DNA from: Schistosoma haematobium
Lineage: Eukaryota > Platyhelminthes > Trematoda > Strigeidida > Schistosomatidae
Length of the DNA: 64,000 nt
Direction: 5' to 3'
NCBI RefSeq assembly: GCF_000699445.3
Contig: NC_067196.1
Location: 31,020,616-31,084,615 of the forward strand
Shown piece after piece: positions 53,525 to 64,000 of this stretch. The translations under genes were made by a program, and so were the position numbers. Positions within the stretch are counted from its first letter, which is position 1. Each line of letters opens with the position of its first letter. A model generated the notes under the pieces. The model saw only the letters and a program-made list of their open reading frames with translations. It was not told the DNA's origin and made no database searches.

Positions 53525-53572
53525 ACTATTCTACATCAATGTTTGTTCTTGCTCTATTTATATTTAATGGAT

Positions 53573-55597
53573 GATTTGTGCTGTGATTTAGCGTACTGCG
53601 TATATTGTTCATGCTGAAACCATTGATAGATACTGAGGAAATGAATATCTTGTCAACCACTTAATATATATATACTAGTAACCTTACCTATTTGAAAAAA
53701 ATAAAGGGTTTATCAATAATTATAGGTTCGTGAATTGCCTCCAGAAGGATGAACATTTTAGAGAAACGGTTTAGATTGATTTAGAGAAATAGCTTATTGT
53801 TTTTAGGATACTCTGTTAATAATATTACCTATAAAACTGATTAAACACATGAGTATTAGAATACAAGTAAACTAGATAAACCAACTGACAACTGGAGCAA
53901 ATAGCTATAGGCCTGAATCATGAGTAAGTTTTGTGTTTTAAATAATCATACATCGCATACCATATTGGCAAATAACCTATAAAACAAACTATCCGTTTAA
54001 AAATTAGTAACAACAATCTTTAACCAGGTTTTTAATCTTTTGAAGATTAACAAAGTTACAATAGTCAAAATAGGTTACAGGTTATAAACGTTCTGGCTAT
54101 TAAAAGAGTAGAAATTAATATTGTGTGTCGAGATCTTTAAAAAAAATAATTTTTAAACATTATAAGAAGCAGTAGAAAAGCCTTGTATCTATCTTGCTCA
54201 ATAAAGCGACTTGTAGAGATTCAAATTAACTGAAGATAATTACCATGGATATCCATTAGCAACACTGTGATTTCATACTTTGAAAATACTTGCAAATGTA
54301 AACTACTTATGTCTGAAAGATTTTTTGATCACTATCAAATTTCACGTTCCTGCTATCATTTTTATATGGGAACGAAGATGATACAAAAGTTGTGGAGTTT
54401 CAAGCTATGAATAAATGGCCTAATAGTACTACTTTTTTTGGAATAATTTCACTTGACGATATTAACATTTCGACTTTTTTTTATTAGATATGTTTTACAC
54501 AATATTATATCATTTGGTACAACCATTAAAGTGATTCTCCTCAAGATTTTCAGGTAACCATGCTACACTTGTCTATGTATTTATGCAACTGGTTATCTCT
54601 TCCAAAGACATGAGTTTGACTGCTACACCTCCAAGAGTTTATTAATATGAGAATTCAAAAACGTGAAGAAAAAAATATGACTACGGTTAAAAAATGATAT
54701 TAAACTGAACATAACTTATCATAAAGATTGTAAGTATCATAACCTATGTTTCTCTTGATAATTTCAAATAAATTAATCATCGAATGAATTGCTCATAATA
54801 ACAAATTATTTTTAATACCCTAATGAATTGAAAATGGTAATATTGACGTTCCGAGACTAAGAGTAGGTCCTTTTTTTCAGAGAATAAATAATTGGATCAA
54901 ACCAAAAATGACCTCATTATGATCTAACATTTTGTTTATATGAAATATTTTACATTACTTTTCTGTACTATTTAAACTTGTGTTAATGTAATAAGTTATT
55001 TTCTGGAGTTATTTAAACCAAGTCATAAAGCACCAGCGATTCAATTCGCATTTGATTGGGACATAACAAGTGTATTATTATAATATTATTATGATGAGAT
55101 TATCAAAACTGAGTACTTGTATACCGCATGTAGGAAATTCATGTACTTTGAGATCTTAAACTATTGACTTCTCATAAACTGAAGATTTAAACTTTGAAGC
55201 CTTAGACTTTTTTGTCTTGTAATGCATTGTAGTTGTTACCAGGGTTTGGGTTTTGTGAGACTTTTGGCTCTAAAACATTTGACACTTATTCCATTGTTAT
55301 TCTAACCGTTATTGTCATACCCTCAAAATTTATCGTCAGAGGTAAATAAAAAAATCCACAGTTGTTTTGGTACCATCTACAACCAATCACCTTAAGGCTT
55401 GATTTCTCTTATTCTGTATATGAACTTTAAACTTTGGTAAACATCCATTTATTTAGTTCGACAGAGATAAACGACGAAAAGTTCAACATTTTTAATTTAA
55501 AATATAAATAAACTCATTCAGGACTTTTCTATAGTACGTTTTTTAATATACATTCTACTGTAATGGTTTAATTCGTTCAATTTGGTTGGCGTTTTTT
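53573..55597. other. AT-rich intergenic, no recognisable gene
   Basis: No coding frame or repeat family recognised. Confidence 0.5.
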
Positions 55598-55880
55598 GGC
55601 GAAACTATAACTTATGAACGAACCAATCACGTATAAGATAATAGGTCTCGGATTTTGGAGCGAAATTCACTTATCCATTTGGATAAGTAGAGTTTTGGAA
55701 TTATAGCTGATGTCAGTTCGTCATGAAAACCCTAAATCTAATTCTTAAGGTTAATCGTCAACTGTAAATTATAATTCTAATTCCTCACACAGGTTCACAA
55801 CATTCATTTGGTCCTGGTTATCATGTGGACACTCTCAAGGTCATTTCAGCGTCTCTCAGAGGTCATCCATAAATTAGCAA
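55598..55880. mobile_element. Merlin-related non-autonomous element (MITE-like)
   Basis: The left end GGCGAAACTATAACTTATGA resembles the Merlin end GGCGAGACTCTAATTTACGG. The right end reverse-complements to CTAATTTATGGATGACC, also Merlin-like. The block 55610-55760 (AGATAATAGGTCTCGGATTT and ATAGCTGATGTCAGTTCGTC) recurs at 12420-12520 inside the Merlin copy. No clear target duplication remains. It has no transposase sequence. Confidence 0.6.
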
Positions 55881-56127
55881 GATTTATTTTTATAGGATGG
55901 GTTTGCCGACCCCATGGTCAACCCTCCTTCATTATTCGGCATTGGGACCGGCAGTAACTTTAGAAGAGCTAAAGATAGTCACTGAGAACATTCGTTCACT
56001 TAAATATTCTTCTTTTCTCTGAGAATTCTATGGAAGTTTTTAAATTGATGAAATTCATTATACCTATAATACTTTCTTAAACTAGACATCTGATGTGTAT
56101 ATAATTCTCGATGGAATTTTGTATCTG

Positions 56128-56176
<49 letters not shown>

Positions 56177-57689
56177 TATGTTCACTGTTATGGATAAATT
56201 AAAATTTATTAGTATAAAAAACCGTTGATAATTTTATTATTCAATAAATTGCTTTCAGTAGATAGAAGTTTTAAAGTATAAATATAAAGAAAAGAAGAAC
56301 AGATCATTGAATATCCACAAAAAAAAAGATTTTATTAAAATTGAAATAGACTATGACGAATTTTATGTTGTCAAATATACTACTAATAAACTAATCAAAT
56401 GATTATTGAATGAAATCATTTGAAAATATAAAAGGAAAACAAAGATGAAATTCACATGAAAGTTTCTAATATTAATACACATTGATTCATGTTGACATTT
56501 GAAACTTATTTATGGACAGAAAAAACCGGATAAAATAATGTATCATATGTATATATAGATAAATAAAATTTAGTGTTGAAAATAATTTTGAATTCGTTTT
56601 GTAATGATCAAAACTTCTACAAAGACAGGTAGATAAACGAAGAGTAATGACTTTATTTAAATAAATAAATCATCATACAGTCACATGTGATATGGATCAG
56701 TTCAAGTTCCCACACCACATCATTCCAGTGAAATAAAGTTATAGTGATAGGGGTGGGAGTAATGGAAATGATTAGGTATAGATTATATGACTAGAAAACA
56801 AAGAAATAATCTAGTAAAATAGAAGTGATTTCGCCCTAGACACTGTGGCTAATTTTTAGTCATCTCACCTATTCTATTCAATCACAAGTTACGAAGACCA
56901 TACATAGCCAAACAAGCTAATCTGCACCTACCTAGACAGTTCAGTTAAACAGTCAATAACCTTATGGAATATTGCCATATCTTGGTTTGAAAGCCTCCAG
57001 CTTTCTTTCAACCTCCTGCAACAGCTTACATTGCATCTCTGACTAGTCATTAATGGTGTAAGATGCAATATGAATGTGCATCAGTTCGAACTGTTACATT
57101 CGGATCCGAAAAGATGAAAACATTTACAAGATTGACAAAAAAAATAAACATTATTTAACATAAGTGTGACAGAGAACTGATAAATTCAAAAAGAAAAAGA
57201 AACTATGAAATAATAATAAAATGTAGTACTCAGAAAAATAACATTGTCAGCAATCCTGAATTATATTATGCAAGGTTTATCATTAAAAATATATCTAAAT
57301 CACGCATTGGTAATATTTGTAGATTCAACTCAAAGGTGTAGTTTATTTTATAGAGATATTCATAATAGTCAATATAATAATCTAAATGTTTCAGACACAA
57401 TATTACGTAATAATTTTAGTATTTAAAACAACTAGGCCATTGGGTATATATTTAAATGTTTATATTGGATGATATAGTTTATATAGAACTATGGCAGTAA
57501 ATTTTGAACAATCTGATCATTGATTAACTTGTTAAGGTATTTCTTCTATATTTATTTAACAATTTAGTATCAACTTACCTATTTATAAAACCATATAGGT
57601 TTAATGACACAACTTATATATGCTTTTTCTTATTTGAGTGTATTGTTTGGTGGCACGGTATTTGACTCCAGTTCGATCGTATTATGATT
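55881..57689. other. AT-rich intergenic, no recognisable gene
   Basis: Contains the (TA)n tract at 56132-56173. 56650-57110 is slightly richer in G+C and may be an unrecognised repeat. No gene. Confidence 0.45.
56132..56173. repeat. (TA)n microsatellite
   Basis: About 20 uninterrupted TA units. Confidence 0.95.
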
Positions 57690-58130
57690 GTAATCTATTT
57701 ATATATGTCGTCATTCCTCGTGTATAATTATCGACTTAACTGGTGTTAGTGAACAACGGAATTAAATAAGTCAAATAGGAGACTGACGTTTGAATGAGTA
57801 TATTTCATACAGTCATAGATCTGAACAGACAATCGGGGAGACGAAGAAAAGGAAGCGAAGAGGATAGAGAGAAGCGAAACTAAATGACGAGCAATGTAGA
57901 AGGCATGTGAGTCAACTCGATCTAACCAAACGTGAATCCATATTTATAACCACACAAAAATAAGTTACAGATATGGGATGGGTAGAATAAGAAATGAACT
58001 CGTACTTAAAAACAGTCGTGATTGATAAGCGAATAATTAACAAGGTCAAAATGTGACTCAGGATGAATGAATAAATTGGCCTGTCCAGAATCTGGGATAA
58101 GCTGTGTGGGCTTGACATAGATACAGACAC
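57690..58130. repeat. dispersed repeat, copy 2
   Basis: Matches 2780-3140 in order and strand (GTGAACAACGGAATTAAATA here, CAAGGTCAAAATGTGACTCA here). See copy 1 for the limits of the call. 58131-58780 shows nothing recognisable. Confidence 0.5.
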
Positions 58131-58780
58131 TACAATCTATCACTATAAATTAAAGTTATGAGATTTCAAATGATAACGTTTAGTAATTAAAACAATACTC
58201 TTCGAATATTTAAGAACAAAGAGTACTAGAGCAAAAAATCACTCTTGATCACTTCTTCATGAAGCTCTATCCTTATAAATCCAAAAATGATTAATATTTC
58301 GTTACAATAGACAAAATATTAAATCTAAATTAAGTAGTATTAAAAAAGCAAAAATGGAAATTTTTATGTCGACTAAGTCTTAAATACCAAAAATTACTAA
58401 AAAAATGTTACGTCATTGGTAGTGTTGAGAATGGTCAAACATGAAGGATAAGAAATTTTTTTATATATCTTAATTAAGATGATAATTTCTAATCAACATG
58501 TTGAAGTCATAATTAAGAGGAACAATTGAATACAGAATAAGAATTATTGTGTAACGATTATTGTTATATTTCAGATACAGGGTTTATTTAGATACTAAAT
58601 AATTAAGTCAATTTATATTTAACGTTAACAGAAAAATTGTTTACGATTGGTTTTAACACGATTAATCATATTTTATAGTAAGCAACTATTTTTGATTTGT
58701 GCTTCAGTAACGCTGAATAATTACAATTCATTAACCATCTTGTGATTCAACCTGGTGAATAAAAAAAATCATTTTAATAG

Positions 58781-59062
58781 TTGAATTCATGAGCTAATTG
58801 AGGCTAGACCATCAAGGAAAACCTGAAAGCACTGGACGGTCGTTTCGTCCTAGTATGGGACTCCTCAGCAGTGTGCATACACGATCCCGCCTCTCGAGAT
58901 TCAGACTCAAATCCTATCGGTATCACCCGAGAACGCCTTACTTCTAGACTATTGAGCCGTCACCCAACGGTGTTAGTGTTTAACTTCAACCACTCCACAA
59001 AATTGAGAGTTACATCCACCATTGTCTTCAGTGAGTCAGTATCTCACAACAGACCCGGTTGA
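58781..59062 (-). mobile_element. ribozyme-bearing SINE, second subtype, full length
   Basis: Minus strand: head AGTTCAACCGGGTCTGTTG, A-box-like GACGGCTCAATAGTCTAGAA (58945-58964), B-box-like GGATTTGAGTCTGAATCTC, then GAGGCGGGATCGTGT, the hammerhead, and the end TTTCAGGTTTTCCTTGATGG with CTAGCC. It is the most complete copy of this subtype and the only SINE here whose ribozyme core is unbroken. Confidence 0.8.
58826..58882 (-). ncRNA. hammerhead ribozyme with intact core
   Basis: Minus strand, in order: CACTG (stem I), CTGAGGA, stem II GTCCC-ATACT-AGGAC, GAAA, ACGACCGT as a minimal stem III, then the NUH site GTC and CAGTG (stem I partner). Every invariant core base is present. The very short stem III suggests it would work best as a dimer. 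Self-cleavage is inferred from sequence. Confidence 0.75.
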
Positions 59063-59164
59063 ACTCCACTGGTTTCGGATTTTCATTAGAACTACAGGAA
59101 ATACATTTTTGAGACCATATTATGATTATAATCAGAAGGGGTCTTATGAATATTATAGTAATTT

Positions 59165-59232
59165 TAGTAGTTGAGTTCATGGGTCAATTGAAAATGGACC
59201 ACCATGGAAAACCTGGAAACACTAGACGGTAA
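59165..59232 (-). repeat. truncated fragment of the second-subtype SINE
   Basis: Repeats the end of the element at 58781 (GAGTTCATGGGTCAATTGAA, then ACCTGGAAACACTAGACGGT) and stops where the ribozyme would begin. Confidence 0.65.
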
Positions 59233-61904
59233 ATAATTAATCTCTTTAGAAGTTATTAGATAAATAAATAAATTATTGACATCTGTATTATAGGTTTGTT
59301 GTCATTTATTAACCGATTCATCTGAAAAAAAAACAAATATTTTAAAGAAAATCATACCACTGGTGAAATGGGCTAATTATGAATTGAAAATTATTTGATC
59401 CATAAAATTTACTTAATATTAAGGATCAAAGTAGATGAATGGTGTAAACCTTTAATTATTATTTAATAAATTAGATAGTCTAATAGTTGTTTATTTGAAC
59501 ACTTAGTGGAATTATACAATTCTATGGACAATTTAAAATCTAAAATTTGGTGTTGGTTACTAATTATATAATGAGCAATTCTAAGGAAAACACTTTTGTA
59601 GACTACTTATGATTGTCTGAGTGTTCAATCAAGTGTGTTGAGTCATTATGAAGCAGACACAGTATTATAAGAATGTGGAAACATGAATGATGCTTACTGT
59701 ATCTGATTTAGTTTGCGTTAGCAGAGAGATTAAATAAAAATTCTTTTATTCATATATTCGATGTAACTGTCAGTTAAATTATATCATTAGTACTATTCAT
59801 AGTATTAGATGTGAACCGTAGATTGTTGCTCAGGTGTCACGTTTCATTGATTAATTAAGAAATAACATAATAATGAAGCGGAAGTGATTAAAAGCTCTTT
59901 ACGAACTTATAAAATATTCAAAGAAAAAACGATTCACAACTGTTAGATTGTTTTGTTACTGGCTATAGTTTGTTAATAGAAATGAGAAAATGATGATGAA
60001 CTGAGGAATTATGAGAATTATTAAAGTTTGCAATACTGTATATTTTAATTTGACATTTCCTTTGGAGCACAATGGTAGTGATTTGAATAAATACATTCAC
60101 TTATTAGATATAGAACTAATTTGCCGTTTTCAATTAATCTATTGATAAAAGGAGGTTTTTCTGAATTTGTGTTATGTTCTTCATTATACTTTTATCCTCA
60201 TATATTCAGCTTTATAAACGTATCATGAAAATGGTGTTTAGTTACCCACGAGTCAGGTGTTTAAAGTTAAACTGAAACTCTGTTTCTAATTACAAACTAA
60301 CTCCCTACCCATGCATTATAGCTATACATATATTGAAGTTGATAGATTCTTCAATAAATTTAGAAAATCAGTGATATTAATAAACTGACTGTATTAGATG
60401 CATGTTAAAAGTGAATGATCATGAGCTTTCCTCAATCAACAAATTCTTGTGGATATCATGAAGTGGGACTCCTGAATTACATGAAAACCTATTGATATAA
60501 TATGTAAAGAAACTTAATTGAAATCTAGGAAGAAAATCAGCACTTGAAATGTATTACATTATGCTTTTGTTTACATGTTTTAACGACGGTATAGAGATAA
60601 TTGACTTAAGATATTCAGTTCATTTACTCCCCGTTATAGAGTTTGACAATTGTACGTCTGTATAGCAATAAGCTAGTATATTATATTGTAGTTTGCTGTT
60701 CATTGGCTTGAGAATGTAAAATATAGTCCATTAAAGTGAGAGACATGTGTAGGTTGCAAGCATATAGTTTTTGGGGTAATCATCTGAAGCTTTGATAAAA
60801 TTAAGATTTTTCAGCAAAGCACAATTTAAATACTTATCGAAGATTGTAAGCGTAATTACTACTATATTTCAAATAAATTCGTATAGCGCCTTTAAAATGT
60901 GGTCTGTACACTATTTTTAAATGAGAAATCAGTCATACAGTAACAATAGTAACAAAAGATTAAAATTACACCTTGTTGCAGGTACCAGCTAGCACAAAAC
61001 CTTGATCTAGGGCAATCACTTAAAATCAGCAACATTAGTTAGAAAACAAGAAATAATGTTGTCCAAAGCTGTGAAGTCAAATAAAGAATATACACTTGGT
61101 TCAATCAATCGTACATATTTTAGCCTCAGATTCAGTTAGTCATGTCCAGGATAGATTAGAGGTAATGTTTTAGATTGTGAAACTAAGCAATCCGTATTCG
61201 AACTCTACGGGGATCACTAGTTCTCAAGAGATGGTGACCGCACTCTGATGAGCAGAGCCAACTTGAGTAAAATTTTGGGTTCAAGGTTTCTTTTCGGCTA
61301 CCACTAATACTTAATAGACCTAAGAGTAATAATGTCAACAGAAAACTTTGTAAATAGCTTTATCGCAAGAAAATTGTTTTTGGGACTCATATATCTCCAT
61401 GACTTTTTGTGGTGAACAGAAATAACTTTATCCTAGAAGCTATTTCATCTTACTAAATAATATAACCATTTTCTTTCTCGTTATCAAGTCTCCCGTATTC
61501 TAATTCATTATCGAGGGTTGATAAATTATTGTCTCTGATCTAACAACCGTTTTTATAATTTTGAGTTAGTTGTAACTGTCATTACTGAATTGAAAGCCTT
61601 TAAAGTTGAATCTGATAACTGAAACATTTTGCTTGACATCCAGTTACAGAAAAAAATCTAATTAGTCCCGACGTTTTCCTTTGATATCACAAAACTATTA
61701 AGAATTGGCCTATATTACGAAATTTATTTTGAATGTCAAATGAAGTGAAACCATTGATAAACATGGATTTTAATTGCAATACCATTTTAATTAAGTTCAT
61801 GTTTAGGTAAAATCCTGAATTAACTGTTTCCTAAAAAAATTCAAATCATTACCAGTCATAACTCTTGACTGTTTAGGCTTTTAGAGACTGTTGAGTTTTT
61901 ATTA
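59233..61904. other. AT-rich intergenic, no recognisable gene
   Basis: No gene. 61170-61320 contains a tRNA-like phrase (AGATTGTGAAACTAAGC then GTATTCGAACTCTACGG) that may be a SINE remnant, too weak to call. Confidence 0.45.
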
Positions 61905-61990
61905 AAATCATGAATGGATCAATGTTAGACCACTTGTGAAAACCTGGCCGGTTCGTCCCAGGATGGGACTCTTCAGTGGTGCTCATCCAT
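61905..61990 (-). mobile_element. second-subtype SINE, 3' end fragment with broken ribozyme
   Basis: Minus strand CACTGAAGAGTCCCATCCTG then GGACGAACCGG: CTGAAGA and stem II are intact, but GAAA has become GAAC. The end TTTTCACAAGTGGTCTAAC follows. It faces the + strand copy at 62056. Confidence 0.65.
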
Positions 61991-62055
61991 GGTCACGCGC
62001 GCAAGACTAACTTAAGGACGATTTTCCTAGAGTTCTGGTGAGAAGGTGACGACCA

Positions 62056-62340
62056 GCGGAATTCAACCGTGTCTGGTGTAAGGCAGTTATTCACTGAAGA
62101 TATTGGAAGGTAGTAGCAATATAACGTGGATTGGTGGAAGTTAAACATTAACACCGTTAGATGCTTACCTTATGTTTTAGACGTTAAGCGTTCGCGCGTG
62201 AGACCGAAGGTTCTATGCCTGAGTCCCGCAGGCGGGATCGTGAATGTGCACTGTTGAGTAGTCTTGTACTAGAACGAAAAGGCCGTTTAGTGCTTCCAAG
62301 TTTTAAATAATGGTCCAAAATTGATCTATTCGTGATTTCA
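62056..62340 (+). mobile_element. second-subtype SINE, near full length, broken ribozyme
   Basis: Head GAATTCAACCGTGTCTGGTG matches the head at 59062. Then GTGGAAGTTAAACATTAACA, GAGACCGAAGGTTCTATGCC, GCGGGATCGTGAATG, and the hammerhead region 62246-62302. The core reads TTGAGTA for CTGANGA, with GAAAA kept; cleavage is unlikely. The fragment at 61905 and this copy form an inverted pair. Confidence 0.7.
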
Positions 62341-64000
62341 ATCATAAATATTTCCATTTACGATGGAAATTTTTATTGAAGATATACATAGACGTATAGA
62401 TATTAACACATGGCAAGTAGACACTTTCACAGAAGTAATATTTCAAACAAATATCTCAGAAACTAACAAAAATGAAAATATTCACTTTAATGGTCATATC
62501 TATATTGTTATTTGTAGTGATATGTTCTGTTATAAATTAAATCTTATTTGAACGTCATGATTAATTTCTTTTTGGCAGTTTTTAGATAGACAATCATAAA
62601 AGTGAGAAGAAATTATTTTAAAAAATTGTTGAGAAACATAAATGAAAAAAAAGTTTACCTGTCTCATTTAGCTCATACAATGCGAGTAAAACTAAATCAC
62701 ATGGAAAATCCATTAATTTAATTTCATACAACAATCTCTAATAATTTGATTAAGGTAAGAATAACAAATAAATCAGCATAAAATAAGTTCATTTATTTCA
62801 TGGTTTCACTTCAGTTGCTTACAATCTATAAACAATAGTAGTAATTATTTAAAACGAATCAAAATGAATTAGACAAAGATTGATAAAATGACAGTAGTGA
62901 ATATGAAAGAATTGTAAATGTTATATTACTTAATGTGAACATACTAATTTAATGGAAACAACTTTTCAGTAACTGTAAACCATTGTCAAAAGTTATGTAA
63001 TAACAGCTTGTAAATTGAATTGATTAACAGAGCAAAAAGTTGAGCACAACACACACACAAAAAATACAATGTAACAACGGAGAAAGAGTACGTACAATTG
63101 GGGACATAAAATTAGACACTATGCAAATTAACAATAAAAAAATTGACGTCACTTGTTCAGAGTAAAATATATTCGTTTGACTGAACCTTTAATAGTGATG
63201 TTCTTAAGAAAAAGTCATAAATTTAGAAATTGTTTTAGAATTCATCATTTGTAAGGATTCTGAAATGTTATTATTATGTCCATAATCAAATACTGTTGAA
63301 AACAATTTGATCTCTTAGTTTCAACTTTTGTGGAATGATCTCTGAATTACGAACAAAATATCTCATTGTTCTCTCACTGTAAGTAGTTCGACAAGTACAT
63401 GTAAACATGTAAATACAATTGGGAATGAAATGAAATGGAAATTTGTCCACTTTTGTCACAATTTATTATTTATCAGTTTTAACTGAATAATTGAAAAAAG
63501 CACCTACAAATAAGCTAAGCAATTCGATTGTAAATCATGTACTGTGAAATCTAAATTTCTGGATGATATTATAGCAAATGGTAAAAACTAACTGTGAATA
63601 CTAACCAAGTATTTTTTCTAGAAATTTTCTAAAGTTTATTAATTATTTAATTTTTGATATCAGTCATGTTAGGAAGAGTAAAGAACTCCTCCTGAAGCCT
63701 CCCCTGGGACTACTGTCGGTCCCAAGCTCGGATAAAGGAGGAAGGTTAGGCATTGGGTTAGCAACTCCATCTTGTAGAAAATTAACTCGCTAAAAAACGC
63801 TAACCAAAAAAAAGTAAAGTAAGAAAGGAAAACGAGTTTCGGTATTTTATACAATTAGAAATACAACGAAAGTATAAAGTTTTTGATATAAAATTAATGA
63901 TATTAGAAACTTTGTTGTCGAATAAGATTTTCATTTATACTAAAACCTAATAAAATTACAAGAGATATTTTAAAGATTAATGATAAAATTAAATCGATTT
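62341..64000. other. AT-rich intergenic; one short dispersed repeat at 63685-63775
   Basis: No gene. 63685-63775 (CTCCTGAAGCCTCCCCTGGG, TCGGTCCCAAGCTCGG, GTTAGCAACTCCATCTTGTA) is G+C-rich against an A+T-rich background and looks like a fragment of a schistosome retroelement, family not identified. Confidence 0.4.

Larger units (their letters stand above)
52403..53572. mobile_element. small Penelope-like element with inverted termini and 12-bp target duplication
   Basis: Target duplication TATTTAATGGAT at 52403-52414 and 53561-53572. Inside: a one-sided 28-bp tail (52415-52442), a left arm (52443 to about 52900), a 186-bp coding remnant, and a right arm (about 53110-53560) that is the reverse complement of the left with scattered changes (for example 12 against 8 TA units). 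Arms, tail and duplication repeat the layout of the 5.2-kb PLE at 32639, yet the sequences are unrelated, so this is a different PLE family. Nearly all coding sequence is lost. Confidence 0.85.

Noticed and set aside
56000..56185. A frame coding a run of alternating Tyr and Ile
   Set aside because: It is a translation of the (TA)n microsatellite.
61230..61260. Hammerhead core at CTCTGATGAGCAGAG
   Set aside because: CTGATGA is present by chance; no stem II or GAAA follows at the right distance.

Overview
The window is AT-rich eukaryotic DNA from a parasitic flatworm, almost certainly a schistosome. Three things point there: schistosome-type SINEs that carry a tRNA-like Pol III promoter plus a hammerhead ribozyme (Smα type), Merlin DNA transposons, and a dense mixture of Penelope-like (PLE), RTE/CR1-type non-LTR and gypsy-type elements. 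The species cannot be fixed from the sequence alone. Nothing bacterial, plasmid, phage or CRISPR-like is present.

The only host gene that can be read in full is thymidylate synthase, on the + strand from 21569 to 40204. Seven exons join in frame with GT..AG borders at every intron to give 317 residues, including the catalytic Cys in LPPCHC. Its introns are packed with mobile DNA: fragments of two non-LTR copies in intron 1, two facing non-LTR copies and a 203-bp mini-PLE in intron 4, and a 5.2-kb PLE palindrome in intron 5.

1-21.5 kb is a transposon graveyard: a gypsy gag broken by a Merlin insertion at the left edge, pieces of RTE-type elements, a CR1-type element with its 3' UTR (10.0-12.2 kb), two deleted Merlin copies with perfect 8-bp target duplications (12.25 and 18.35 kb), an LTR-like pair, an old PLE remnant (15.7-16.3 kb), and a fold-back element (17.8-19.2 kb) into which one Merlin has jumped. 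40.2-64 kb is mostly plain AT-rich intergenic DNA with scattered ribozyme SINEs, one 5'-truncated non-LTR copy with a 10-bp target duplication, and a second, smaller PLE with inverted termini (52.4-53.6 kb).

The most striking theme is the link between inverted-repeat PLEs and hammerhead ribozymes. Three PLE insertions share one layout: two inverted arms, a short one-sided tail of 28 to about 67 bp, and a 12-17 bp target duplication. Ribozyme cores sit near the arm ends of the two larger ones. The largest has arms of 2445 and 2444 bp that share the same disabling lesions, so an intron of an essential gene should be transcribed as a hairpin of about 2.4 kb. Coordinates of repeat ends without a target duplication are approximate, and repeat families were assigned by recognition, not by search.
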